From positions 1 through 64,000 of the forward strand of contig CBDAQA010000021.1 of NCBI GenBank assembly GCA_965198865.1: 64,000 bases of DNA, written 5' to 3'. This document shows positions 52,698-62,244 of this stretch, piece by piece; position 1 is the stretch's first letter; every line of letters starts with the position of its first letter. The notes below the pieces were generated by a model. That model worked only from the letters and a program-made list of their open reading frames with translations, did no database searches and had not been told where the DNA came from. The DNA comes from CBDAQA01 sp965198865 (GTDB taxonomy: Bacteria > Planctomycetota > Phycisphaerae > Tepidisphaerales > Tepidisphaeraceae). The translations under genes were made by a program, and so were the position numbers.

Positions 52698-54749
52698 TCA
52701 GATCGGCTCCGGGGCGCGGGTCGCCAACTCGATGTTCGCGGGTCGCATGCCGTTGGTCGGGATCAGGTCGAGCGCGGCGCGGGGCGACGTGACCGGGGCG
52801 GAGCCCTGGCGGTCGTCGGGGCGGACCTCGCCGCCGCGGATCGAGATCCGCTCGTCGCGGCCGGCCGGGGGCGCGCCGCCGTAGGTGCCGGCGGTGTCGA
52901 CGCCGTTGTAGGCGAAGCCCAGCAGCGTGCAGCCGACGCCGACCACGCGGTCGCACGCCTGCTTGGCGGCCTGGCGGCTGGAGCGCTGGGCGCGCAGCAC
53001 GACCAGGGCGGCGTCGGCGTGGGCGGCCAGCACGCGGGCGTCGCCGGTGCCCAGCAGCGGCGGGGCGTCGAGGACGATCAGGTCGAACTCCGACTCCATC
53101 TCGCGGACCAGCCGGGCGAACTCGGGGCTGCCGACCACCTCGGCGGGGCTCCCGGACAGCGTGCCGGCCGCCAGCAGGCTCAGCCCGCGGACGGAGGTGG
53201 GGCGCACCGCCTCCTCTAGCGTGACCCCGTCGACGACCATGTCGGCGATGCCGAGGCGGCCGGGCAGGTCGAACACCTTGTGGAGGATCGGCTTCCGCAG
53301 GTCGGCGTCGATCAGCAGCGTGCGGCGGCCGGCCTGGGCGGCGGCGATGGCGAGGTTGGCGGCCACGGTGGTCTTGCCGTCGCCGCGGTGGGGGCTGGTG
53401 ACGAGCAGCGAGCAGCCGTTGCGGAACGACCGGCCGTAGCAGATCTCGGCCGCCAGCGACTCGAACGCGCCGGCCAGGTCGCTCTCGGGCGAGAGCTGGG
53501 TGATGCGGGCGAGGCTGAACCGGTCGGTCGGGCCGAGCCGGGCGGCATCGGGCAGCTCGGCCAGCACGGGGGCGCCCAGCAGCCGGGCGGCAATGGTGGA
53601 GGTGCGAAGCTGCTGGTCCAGGCCATCGCGGAGGACCGCGAGTCCGCAGCCGAGCATCAGCCCGGCGGCGAGGGCGGCGATCAGGGCGACGGCCTTCTTG
53701 GGCGAGGTGGGCCTGGGCTCGTCCTTGGCCGCCTCGAGCACGCGGATGTCGGGGCCGCCCTGCTGGGTGACGTCCAGCTCGCGGATGCGGGCGTCGAGCA
53801 GGTCGCACTGCTTGGTCACGCGGTCGGCGTCGGACTTGAGCTTCTCGTACTCGGCCAGGGCGGCGTTGATCCTCAGGGCCTTGACCTTCTCCTGCTCGTA
53901 CAGGTTCTCCTTGTCCTTGGCCTTCTCCTCGGCCTGCCGCCAGGCGCGGTCGGTGGCGGTGCCGTTGGAGTCGAGGTACAGGGCCCGCTGCTCGATCGCC
54001 TCCAGGCGGGCGCGGGTCACCTGGTCGGAGATCATGGCCAGGTTCTGGATCAGGATGTTCGTGCCGTGCTCGTTGGAGAAGAACATCTCGCCGTTCGCCT
54101 GCTTGCAGGCGACGATCTCGCGCTGCTTGTCGTCCAGCGCCTGCTCCTGCTTGGCCTTCTCGGAGCGCAGGATGGCGACGGCGTCGGAGGCGGTGGTGTG
54201 GGCCTGGTCCTTCTCGGAGCGCTGGTAGGCGTCGACGATGGCGTTGATCAGGGCGGCGCCCTCGGCGGGGCGCGTGCAGTTCAGGGCGACGGTGATGACG
54301 TCGTCCTTCTTGCCGACCGTGACCGACAGGTCGTTCCGCACGTCGGCCACGGGGTCGGGCGAGCGGGGGTAGAGCAGGCGCATGACGGCCGGGCGCGTCT
54401 CGACCACCTGGCGGACGACGCGCTCGGACTTGATCAGCTCGCACTGGCGGAACAGGAAGCTCTCGGCGTCGGCGGCGGACTGCTCCTTGTCCTTGCCGAG
54501 CAGGTGCAGGCCGTTCGCGTCGACGTACAGCGACGCCGACGGCGTGTAGACGCGCGGGGCGTTGAGGATGTAGAGCACGGCCCCGGCCAGGCACAGGAGC
54601 ACGCTCAGCGCGATCGTCCACCGCCGGCCCCAGCAGACCTCCAACAGGCTGGTGCCGCCACGGGCGTCGTCGTGGCGGCGCGCGGCGGTCGACGCCAGGT
54701 GGCGGGACGGGCGGTAGGGGCTCGGCGTGATCGCGTCGGTCTCCTGCAT
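52698..54749 (-). CDS. Wzc-like chain-length regulator with BY-kinase ATPase domain
   Basis: 683 residues from ATG 54749. Wzz domain: first membrane segment 44-64, periplasmic coiled-coil region with KAKQEQALDDKQREIVACKQ, second membrane segment 352-374. Cytoplasmic ATPase: Walker A SPHRGDGKT (453-461), Walker A' TLLIDADLR (477-485), Walker B DLIVLDAPP (556-564). The C-terminal tail has almost no tyrosine (one in AGTYGG), so the Tyr cluster that BY-kinases autophosphorylate is missing. It probably controls chain length and export of the polymer; phosphorylation control may be lost or act on a partner. First gene of the minus-strand run; its promoter should lie in the 690-nt gap before it. Confidence 0.88.
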   Translation of the reverse strand: MQETDAITPSPYRPSRHLASTAARRHDDARGGTSLLEVCWGRRWTIALSVLLCLAGAVLYILNAPRVYTPSASLYVDANGLHLLGKDKEQSAADAESFLFRQCELIKSERVVRQVVETRPAVMRLLYPRSPDPVADVRNDLSVTVGKKDDVITVALNCTRPAEGAALINAIVDAYQRSEKDQAHTTASDAVAILRSEKAKQEQALDDKQREIVACKQANGEMFFSNEHGTNILIQNLAMISDQVTRARLEAIEQRALYLDSNGTATDRAWRQAEEKAKDKENLYEQEKVKALRINAALAEYEKLKSDADRVTKQCDLLDARIRELDVTQQGGPDIRVLEAAKDEPRPTSPKKAVALIAALAAGLMLGCGLAVLRDGLDQQLRTSTIAARLLGAPVLAELPDAARLGPTDRFSLARITQLSPESDLAGAFESLAAEICYGRSFRNGCSLLVTSPHRGDGKTTVAANLAIAAAQAGRRTLLIDADLRKPILHKVFDLPGRLGIADMVVDGVTLEEAVRPTSVRGLSLLAAGTLSGSPAEVVGSPEFARLVREMESEFDLIVLDAPPLLGTGDARVLAAHADAALVVLRAQRSSRQAAKQACDRVVGVGCTLLGFAYNGVDTAGTYGGAPPAGRDERISIRGGEVRPDDRQGSAPVTSPRAALDLIPTNGMRPANIELATRAPEPI

Positions 54750-55438
54750 ATGCCTCTCGCGTTCCCTTCCAACACCGGTGGTCCTTGAGCCTGGACCACC
54801 GCTCCGGATCCATAGTTTGGGCGTGGCCAGACTATCCTTCCGATCGACCGGGCCGCGCGAGCCGAATGGTTCCGTTCCCAACAATGTCGCCGACGGACTG
54901 ATGAACCAGGCGCTTTGTACAGCTTGTCACGGCGACCTGAAGGCGAGCTTTCCCGGCCTCGGTCATCGGTCGAAAATCAAGCGTATTTAGCCCGAAGCGT
55001 GAAACGGGTTCACTCGGTTCCAACTCTACTCCACGTTTGTCACCGCGGCTTTGCCGGCGGATGCAGACGTCAATGGTGTGTCGGTCGTATGGGTGGGGGC
55101 AATCATAAGATTTGCCGGATATTCCGGCGCGTGGCCAGAAAAGGATGGGTTCGCAATTCTATATTGCGTACAACTCACAGTTCTTCGCCATATTGCCGGC
55201 TCGATTGTGGAACTATAGTGAGTAACCTATCTGGGACGGTCGAATGGTCGATAGAAATGAAACGCAATCGCCCGGACTGCGAGGCAGGCCGGGCGAGCGG
55301 CGGGCGACGTGCGACCGATAACTTTGCGATACCCTGCAGGGGCGGGGACAACTGCTACACGCGGCGTTGCCTCGGCGGCGGTCCCTTGCAGAATGTGATC
55401 TGGTTTGGCAACGGAGCGGGTCCCATAGGAACGGCGGC
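54750..55438. promoter_or_regulatory. Long divergent intergenic region of the exopolysaccharide locus
   Basis: 690 nt without a supported gene, between the minus-strand Wzc-like gene and the plus-strand acyltransferase. It is less GC-rich than its surroundings (for example 55080-55250), as promoter regions often are. A hairpin is at 55268-55296 (TCGCCCGG / CCGGGCGA). I see no riboswitch I can name and no convincing -35/-10 pair. Both operons' promoters are expected here. Confidence 0.45.
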
Positions 55439-56635
55439 ATGGAAGCCAGGGAGCGATTTCACTTCGTGGACGGGCTGCGGGGGATCGCCGCGCTGGCGGT
55501 GCTGGTCCACCACGCGGCGTGCCGGACGGTCTGCGCGCCGACGCTGCAGGGGAGCCTGCCAGGCCTGGCGTGGGGCGTGCTGTTCAACCTGAACGCGGGG
55601 GTGGACATCTTCTTCGTGATCAGCGGGTTCGTGATCGCCCACTCGCTGCGCGGGAGCAGCTACGGGCCGCGGGAGGTGGCGCGGTTCATCGTCCGACGGC
55701 AGCTTCGGCTCGACCCGCCGTACTGGGTTGTGGTGGGCGCGGCGCTGCTGTGTGGACGGATCGCGTCGGGGGCGGGCGTGGCGGTGAAGGGGGCGAGCGC
55801 GGCGGGGGTGGGGACGATCGCGGCGAACCTGTTCTACCTGCAGGGGCTGCTGCGGTTGCCGGCCGTGGTGGACGTGGCGTGGACGCTGTGCATCGAGGTG
55901 CAGTTCTACCTGGCGTTCATCGGGCTGATGGCGGTGGCCCGGCTGCGCGGCCGGGGCACCTGTGGCCGGCCGTCGCGGTTGGCGCGGGCGATGCTGATGG
56001 CGACCGCTGCCCTGTCGATGTGCGTCGCGTCGCCGGTGAAGCCGGCGGCGACGCTGTTGCCGTACTGGTGCTACTTCGCCAGCGGAGTGTTGTGCTACTG
56101 GGTCTACCGGCGGCAGGTCGGCGGGTGGATGTTGCCTGCATTGTTGGCGGCGGGGGTCGCATCATCGTTTGCTGTGCGGCACATCGCGCCGTTCGTCACC
56201 GTGCGGCCGCTGGACCGGTGGGTTGCCACGTTCATCAGGCCGCCGACGCTGTGGCAGTTCCCCGTCCCGGTGTGCGTGGGACTTGCGACGGTGATCGCGC
56301 TCTACTCGGTGGGCCGGGCTGGTGGGTTGGCGACAGTGCTGATCAGCCGGCCGATCCAGTACTTTGGGGCGATCTCATACAGCCTGTACCTCGTACACGT
56401 CACGGTGCTGGGCATCGTGACGCGGGGCGGCGCGAGGGTGCTGCACCTGGGCGAGGGGTGGTCGATCCTGCTGCTACCGGTGGGCGTGGCGGCGAGCGTT
56501 GCCGTCGCCCACCTGCTGCACGTCGCCGTCGAGCGGCCAAGCATGCGGCTTGCGCAATCGCTGAAGCGGCGCGAGCCGGCCATCGGGTTGCCGAGCGATG
56601 CGACGGCGCCGGCGGAACTGGCCGCGACGGTTTGA
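55439..56635 (+). CDS. Acyltransferase 3 family membrane protein
   Basis: 398 residues, about ten membrane segments. Conserved start FHFVDGLRGIAALAVLVHHA with the active-site His, NAGVDIFFVISGFVIAHSLR, RQLRLDPPYWVVVGAALLCG, and ending ISYSLYLVHVTVLG. ATG 55439 has AGGA upstream. Lying inside the exopolysaccharide locus, it probably adds acetyl or similar groups to the polymer. Confidence 0.87.
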   Translation: MEARERFHFVDGLRGIAALAVLVHHAACRTVCAPTLQGSLPGLAWGVLFNLNAGVDIFFVISGFVIAHSLRGSSYGPREVARFIVRRQLRLDPPYWVVVGAALLCGRIASGAGVAVKGASAAGVGTIAANLFYLQGLLRLPAVVDVAWTLCIEVQFYLAFIGLMAVARLRGRGTCGRPSRLARAMLMATAALSMCVASPVKPAATLLPYWCYFASGVLCYWVYRRQVGGWMLPALLAAGVASSFAVRHIAPFVTVRPLDRWVATFIRPPTLWQFPVPVCVGLATVIALYSVGRAGGLATVLISRPIQYFGAISYSLYLVHVTVLGIVTRGGARVLHLGEGWSILLLPVGVAASVAVAHLLHVAVERPSMRLAQSLKRREPAIGLPSDATAPAELAATV

Positions 56636-56803
56636 TCGACACGCATCCGTGGTGGTGGGACCGGCCTGCCGGGGCTGGTGGGTGTCGCGCCGGCGCGCGG
56701 CTTCGCCGAGTCCCTTGCGGGACGAGGCCGAGCCGGCCCGAGTTGAGGGGTGGGGGAGCCGAACCGCCAGTGAGGGTCGCGGCGGTTCGGCGGGGTGGCG
56801 GGA

Positions 56804-58015
56804 TCAGCCGTGCGAGCTGCCGGACTCCTGCATCTCGCGGGAGCGCCTCGGGAGGCCGAGCGGGACGAGGCCGGCGTTGGCGCGGATGGCGTCGGCGGAC
56901 ATCTGGCTGGGGGCGCCGAACTCGGAGTCGGTGCCGGGGAGCGACTTGCCGCCGTCGGCACCGTGGTGTCGGTTGTAGAAGACGCAGGTGTTGCAGGGCA
57001 TCGGGCCGTCGCCGAGCTCGGCGGGGTAGGGCTCGGGGCGGAACAGGCGGCGGGCGGCCTGGGAGCCCTGGTTGTAGACGTTGAGCAGGGAGTCGTCGTT
57101 GACGCTGCCCAGCTCGGCGATGTTCGCGTAGCCCGGGCACCGGCCCATGGTGCCGTTGCTGTTGAGGAAGCAGCTGCGCCACAGCCAGTAGCAGGCGAAG
57201 TCGCGGCCCGGGACGCCGGCGAAGTAGCCGTCGTCGAGGCCGGCGACGGACGCCTCGGCCCGCTCGGGGAGCCAGTACTTGCGGGCCGCGGGGTTGTTCT
57301 CCATGCCGCCCATGGGGGCGAAGCGGAGGTAGACGCCCATGTCGGCGGCCATGGACTTGGCCGTGGCCATCTCGCCGACGGTGTAGCGGTGGACGAGGAA
57401 CTGCCACTCGATCTGGAGCGACTTGTTGTTCTGGCGGTCGCGCTCCTTGACGAGCCGGCGCAGGCCGTTGAGGGCCTCCTCGACCTTCCCGCCCACGCGG
57501 TACTTCTCGTACGTGCCTTGGGTGACGCCGTCGATGGCGCAGATGGCGTAGTCGAGGCCCGACCCGACCATCTGCTCGGCGACGGCCTCGGTCAGCAGGG
57601 TGGCGTTGGTGTTGACCAGCGTGAAGATCCGCTTCTGGTGGGCCTTCTCGACGATCTCGTGGGTGCGGGCGTAGTCAAGTAACGGCTCGCCGTTGCCGAA
57701 GATCTGTAGCTGGAACAGGTAGTCGCCAATCTCGTCCAGGACGCGGTCGTAGGTCTCCATCGACAGCCGGCCGGCCTGCCGGCCCTTGCGGGCGTTGGGG
57801 AAGTTCTGGCGCGGGCAGAGGGGGCAGTCGAGGTTGCAGTAGTAGAGCGGCTCCAGAAACATCATGTACGGGTAGGTCTTCACGTCCACCTGGCGGCGGC
57901 GATAGGCCAGCTCGGTGCGGGCGGCGTTGAGGAACTTCTTGGGCGAGCCATACTTGAGCACCGACGTGCCGTACACGCGCCAGAGCCGGCCGTAGTTCTT
58001 GTAGTTCAACATCAT
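56804..58015 (-). CDS. Radical SAM/SPASM domain protein
   Basis: 403 residues. Radical SAM cluster motif CNLDCPLC in FLEPLYYCNLDCPLCPRQNF; GNGEPLLDY in the SAM-binding area; then a SPASM-type region with Cys in CYWLWRSCFLNSNG, GRCPGYANI and PCNTCVFYN. SPASM proteins modify peptides or sugars, and relatives sit in polysaccharide loci. ATG 58015 preferred (AAGGTGG upstream); ATG 58012 equally possible. Substrate unknown. Confidence 0.85.
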   Translation of the reverse strand: MMLNYKNYGRLWRVYGTSVLKYGSPKKFLNAARTELAYRRRQVDVKTYPYMMFLEPLYYCNLDCPLCPRQNFPNARKGRQAGRLSMETYDRVLDEIGDYLFQLQIFGNGEPLLDYARTHEIVEKAHQKRIFTLVNTNATLLTEAVAEQMVGSGLDYAICAIDGVTQGTYEKYRVGGKVEEALNGLRRLVKERDRQNNKSLQIEWQFLVHRYTVGEMATAKSMAADMGVYLRFAPMGGMENNPAARKYWLPERAEASVAGLDDGYFAGVPGRDFACYWLWRSCFLNSNGTMGRCPGYANIAELGSVNDDSLLNVYNQGSQAARRLFRPEPYPAELGDGPMPCNTCVFYNRHHGADGGKSLPGTDSEFGAPSQMSADAIRANAGLVPLGLPRRSREMQESGSSHG

Positions 58016-58288
58016 GACCACCTTCAATGAGGGTCGGGCACGGGCGGGGCCCCGTGCGACGACGAACGCAGCTGAGCGCGGGCCGGTTGGTTCGGGCCGG
58101 CAAGAGCGAGGGGCCGCCGGCCGGTCGGGCACACGTCGTTGGCTGGTCGTCAGCAGCTGACGGCACGCTTGAACGCGGCCCGACCGTTCACGCCATCTGC
58201 GATGTCGTGCGGCGGCGAAAATACGGATCTGGCCACCAGCGCTGCCTGATCCGCCCGGGGACTCGCGTCCGCGCCGGGCGACGTCGGT

Positions 58289-59461
58289 TCAGGCCAGCGC
58301 CACGGCAGTTGTCGGTTGCAGGAGGCGGCTGTAGATGCCGTACATCTGTTCGGCCACGCAATCCCAGTTGAACGTGCGATGCACCTGTCGTTGCCCGATC
58401 AGCCCCAGGCTCCTGCGAAGCTCCGGGTCGGACGCCAGTGCCCGCAGGGCGGTGGCCAGCTCGGCCGCGCTCCCCTCGGCGAAGGTCAGTCCCCCATCCC
58501 CGATGACGGACGGGATGGCCCCGGAGTCGGACCCGACCACGGGCGTGCGACAGGCGTGGGCCTCGATGATCACCCGGCCGAACTGCTCCTTCCAGGTCTG
58601 GGTCGTCCGTGACGGCAGGGCGAGCACGTCGACGGCGTTCATCACCGTGGGCACGGTCTGCATGGGCACCGTGGGCACGAACTTCACGCGGGCCGGGTCG
58701 AGGTTTAGGGCGGCGATCTGCTCGCGCAGCATCGGTTCGAACGGCCCCTCGCCGACGAACAGCAGCTGAAAGTTCGGCGGGCACAGCGCGAGGGCGGCGA
58801 CCAGGTCGGCCAGCCCCTTCTGCTCGACGAACCGTCCCACATAGCCGATCCAGAACGCATCGGGCTTGTTGTCCAACTGGAGCTTGGTGCGACAGGCGGC
58901 CCGGTCCATGGGCTTGAACATGCCGGTGTCGGCAGCGTTGGGGACGAACTCGGCCGGGCCGGCGTAGCCCTTGCTGCGGAGGATGTCGATCGCCTCGGGG
59001 CTGCGACCGACGGCGAAGTCGGCGTTGGCCAGCGTGTACGACCGCATCTGCTCGAACGGGGGCGGCAGCCGCTTGTGGACGTTCTGCTCGGTCTCCATCA
59101 CGATCTTCGTGTTTGGCAGCAGCTTGTTGCGGAGCCGGCAGGTCTGGACGCTGACCGCGCCCCACGGCTCCTCCCACAAATCGATGATGTCGGGCTTGAA
59201 CTCGCGCAGCAGCTTGGCCAGGCCGACGTAGTGGTGCATGTACCACTGGGCCGGCCCCGCCCAGGGGAGGCGGATCTTGCCGACGGTGAACCCGAAGTTC
59301 GCGTCGATCGGCTGCTGGGCGTTCCGCCAGTAGGTGTACTCCCACCACCGGTCGGGCGCGAGCACGTGCAGGTCGACGTCGGGCTGTCGCGACAGGTGGT
59401 GGGCCCGGGGCTGGCCCTCGAGCCGCGACTGGCACGTATGCGAGATCAACAGTATTCGCAT
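58289..59461 (-). CDS. Glycosyltransferase family 4
   Basis: 390 residues, GT-B fold: RILLISHTCQSRLEGQPRAH at the start, IGYVGRFVEQKGLADLVAAL, LLFVGEGPFEPMLREQIAAL, and FGRVIIEAHACRTPVVGSDS. ATG 59461 was chosen over 59470 because the GGGGAGG site has good spacing only to the former. Confidence 0.87.
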   Translation of the reverse strand: MRILLISHTCQSRLEGQPRAHHLSRQPDVDLHVLAPDRWWEYTYWRNAQQPIDANFGFTVGKIRLPWAGPAQWYMHHYVGLAKLLREFKPDIIDLWEEPWGAVSVQTCRLRNKLLPNTKIVMETEQNVHKRLPPPFEQMRSYTLANADFAVGRSPEAIDILRSKGYAGPAEFVPNAADTGMFKPMDRAACRTKLQLDNKPDAFWIGYVGRFVEQKGLADLVAALALCPPNFQLLFVGEGPFEPMLREQIAALNLDPARVKFVPTVPMQTVPTVMNAVDVLALPSRTTQTWKEQFGRVIIEAHACRTPVVGSDSGAIPSVIGDGGLTFAEGSAAELATALRALASDPELRRSLGLIGQRQVHRTFNWDCVAEQMYGIYSRLLQPTTAVALA

Positions 59462-59536
59462 GGTTCTCATCCTCCCCGGATGATGGACAACACCTATAGG
59501 AAATCGTCCCTATAATCGCAACAGGATACTAAAATA

Positions 59537-60652
59537 TTAGTCGTCTGCCGCGTACGCTGCGGCGACCGAGGCGGACATCCGCTCGACCGTAAACCGTTCT
59601 CCCCAACGCGATTGTCCCGCGTCACCCGCCCGATGGCGCAGGGCATCGTCACCCAAAAATTGCTGGATCGCCGCCGACATCGCCGGCGGATCGCCCGGTG
59701 GCACGAGCAGCCCGGTCTGCCCGTCCACGACGATTTCCACGGGTCCCCCGACCGCCACGGCGACGACCGGTCGGGCCGCCGCCATCGCCTCCAGCAGGAC
59801 CAGCCCGAACGGCTCGGCCGGGGCGGGCAGCACGAACAGGTCGGCGGCCACCATCAGGCTGGGAACGTCCGTCCTGAACCCGATCAGCCGGACGGCGTCT
59901 GCAAGGCCGGCAGAAGTGATCTGCCGTTGAAGTTCGGACGCCAGCGTCCCCTCGCCGGCCAGCAGGCAGACCGCGTCTGGATACGACGCGTGAACGTCGG
60001 CCATGGCAGCGATTAGGGTTGGGATGCCCTTTTCCGGCTCCAGGCGGGCAGCGCACAGGATGACCCGCTGGTCCGGCCGAAGGCCCAGTTCAGCGCGCAC
60101 CGCATCCCCCGACGTGGCGGCAGCCGCGGGCGGCGGCGCGATCCCGTTCGGCACCACGACCACCTTGCATGACCCGGGCGCCTTGCGAGCCATCATCGCG
60201 TCGCGTGCCGAGCTGGAGATCGCGATGATCCGGTGGGTTCGACCGGCCATGAACCGGTGGATGCAGGCCGAGGCGATCGCCCGCACGCCGCGCCGCCGGG
60301 CGTGTGAGGGGCTGAGGAAATGCTGCGTGGCAACGCACCGGCCCCGGCCGGCCAGGGCGACGGCGACCGCGGCGGCGAACAGGGCGCGGCCGTTGTGGGC
60401 GTGGAGCACGTCGGCCGACCCATCGACCAGCAGGCGTCGCAGGGCGAGGGCGGCCCCGAGCGTGGCGAACCGCCGGCGGGCAATCGGATGCACGCCCAAC
60501 CCCGCAGCCGCCGCCCGCTCGGCAAGCGGGGAGCCCGGCGGGCAGGCGACGGCCACGGTCATGCCGCGCCGCGACAGTCCGCCGCCCAGTTCGAGCATGT
60601 GCTGCTCGGTCCCGGCGAGCACGTCGGCATCGGTGATCAGCACGACGCGCAT
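59537..60652 (-). CDS. Glycosyltransferase family 4
   Basis: 371 residues from ATG 60652 (MRVVLITDADVLAGTEQHML); the frame also opens at 60733. Donor domain: ILCAARLEPEKGIPTLIAAM, LLAGEGTLASELQRQI, and PAPAEPFGLVLLEAMAAARP. Resembles capsular and mycothiol-type GT4 enzymes. The 350-nt gap upstream (60653-61004) contains nothing I can identify. Confidence 0.86.
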   Translation of the reverse strand: MRVVLITDADVLAGTEQHMLELGGGLSRRGMTVAVACPPGSPLAERAAAAGLGVHPIARRRFATLGAALALRRLLVDGSADVLHAHNGRALFAAAVAVALAGRGRCVATQHFLSPSHARRRGVRAIASACIHRFMAGRTHRIIAISSSARDAMMARKAPGSCKVVVVPNGIAPPPAAAATSGDAVRAELGLRPDQRVILCAARLEPEKGIPTLIAAMADVHASYPDAVCLLAGEGTLASELQRQITSAGLADAVRLIGFRTDVPSLMVAADLFVLPAPAEPFGLVLLEAMAAARPVVAVAVGGPVEIVVDGQTGLLVPPGDPPAMSAAIQQFLGDDALRHRAGDAGQSRWGERFTVERMSASVAAAYAADD

Positions 60653-61004
60653 CGACCCGCCCCGGCTGACGGCGGCGATGGCCGGCACCGGCACGAGGTT
60701 CGAGACTGTGGTAGCGACCTGCGACAACTGCAAACTCCTGTAACGTCCCCGTCAACACCAGTTGACCGATCGCCCGGCACCGTTGCCATGGCGATGGCAC
60801 CAATCGACTAAGAAAATCGCCAAATGTGGACGGCCCAAACCGCCCAGTCCGATTAGCCGTCTGACTCGACCCCGGACCGCGATGGTCACTCAAGGTGCGG
60901 CGTCATTTCCCGCAGGCTGGAGACCGACCGGGGAACGCGCCGTCGGCGGTGTCGGCCCAGCGTCTAGCGTTCGATTTGAGCTCAGGCTGCCGCTCCGCAC
61001 TCCC

Positions 61005-62186
61005 TCAACCGTTGGCCAGCGTTGCCCCCGTCAGCTCGCGGCTGCGGCACCGCGACGCTGCGCACTGCGTCAACAGCGCCTCGAAATGTTCCAGGACCGG
61101 CGACCAGGCGTAACCCGCCACCGAGTCGGCGATGGCCGACGGTGAGCCGTGATTGCCCTGCAGCACCCGTCGCAGCTTGTCGGCGATCTCGGCCACGTCC
61201 GTCGGGTTGTCAATCAGCTCGCCCCCAACCCCCTCGCGGACCGTCACGCTCGCGCCGGCCAGCCGGCTGGTCACCACCGGCAGCCCGCAGGCCATCGCCT
61301 CGGTGATCACCAGGCCCCACGCCTCGTGTTGCGTCGGCATGGCGAACACGTCGGCGGCGGCGTAGTGCGTCGCCACGTCGGACGTGCTGCCGGCGTAGGT
61401 CACCCGGCCGGCCAAGCCTAACCGATCGACCTCGGCAGCGTAAGCGGCCGGGTTCAGCCGGCCGACGGCCAGCAGCTTGACCGACGGGTCGTCCAGCCGC
61501 GCCACCGCCCGGATCAGCGGGCCGAACCCCTTGCGCTCCAGCTCGTTGGCGACGAAGATCACCACGCGGTCGCCGGGGCAATAGCCGAACTTCTTCCGCA
61601 TCGGCTCCCGGTGCTCGGCCGCCCGGGCCACGTTGAACTCCGCGGGGGCGAACCCGTTCGGGATCACCACGATGTCGCCCGGGGGGACGCCGTAGAACCG
61701 GATCAGCTCGCGCTTCACCTCGTCGGTGAGGGCGATCAGCTTCTGGTACCGCCGGCCCCGATAGTGGTGCCGCTCCATCAGCAGGATGATGGGGTGGAAC
61801 GGGTTGACCCGCTGCTTCCAGCGCCCGATGAGGTCGCGCTGCCGCTGGCTGGTGTGGAGCCAGGCCCGCTGGACGCTGCAGACCCACAGCACCCCGCCCG
61901 CCGGGCAGAGCGCGCCGAACCCGGCCACGATGTCGGCCGGGGGGCTCAGCTGCCGCAGCTGCTGCCGCACGCTCAGGCCGAACCCGAACAACTTCGACAG
62001 CCAGGGCCACCGCCGCAGGTCAACGGTGTGCTGCGTGACGCTGGGCCGCAGCGTCCCCGGCTCCCACTCGCTGGCGAAGACGTGGACGTCGTGGCCCTGG
62101 TCGGCCAGGTGGTTGGCGCACTCGAGCATCACGCGCTCGACGCCGCCCTTGCGGAAGCAGCCGGGAAAGTTCAGTGCGATTCGCAT
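61005..62186 (-). CDS. Glycosyltransferase family 4 (WaaG-like)
   Basis: 393 residues: RIALNFPGCFRKGGVERVML at the N-terminus, then VIPNGFAPAEFN, VIFVANELERKGFGPLIRAV and TQHEAWGLVITEAMACGLPV. The VANELERKGF and HEAWG features recall WaaG, the lipopolysaccharide glucosyltransferase. It ends near a Cys-rich tail (LTQCAASRCRS). Confidence 0.86.
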   Translation of the reverse strand: MRIALNFPGCFRKGGVERVMLECANHLADQGHDVHVFASEWEPGTLRPSVTQHTVDLRRWPWLSKLFGFGLSVRQQLRQLSPPADIVAGFGALCPAGGVLWVCSVQRAWLHTSQRQRDLIGRWKQRVNPFHPIILLMERHHYRGRRYQKLIALTDEVKRELIRFYGVPPGDIVVIPNGFAPAEFNVARAAEHREPMRKKFGYCPGDRVVIFVANELERKGFGPLIRAVARLDDPSVKLLAVGRLNPAAYAAEVDRLGLAGRVTYAGSTSDVATHYAAADVFAMPTQHEAWGLVITEAMACGLPVVTSRLAGASVTVREGVGGELIDNPTDVAEIADKLRRVLQGNHGSPSAIADSVAGYAWSPVLEHFEALLTQCAASRCRSRELTGATLANG

Positions 62187-62244
62187 GCCGATTCAGTCTC
62201 GCTTCCGGTCGTCTCTCCGCCGCCCCCGCATGCCCTCCACCACA

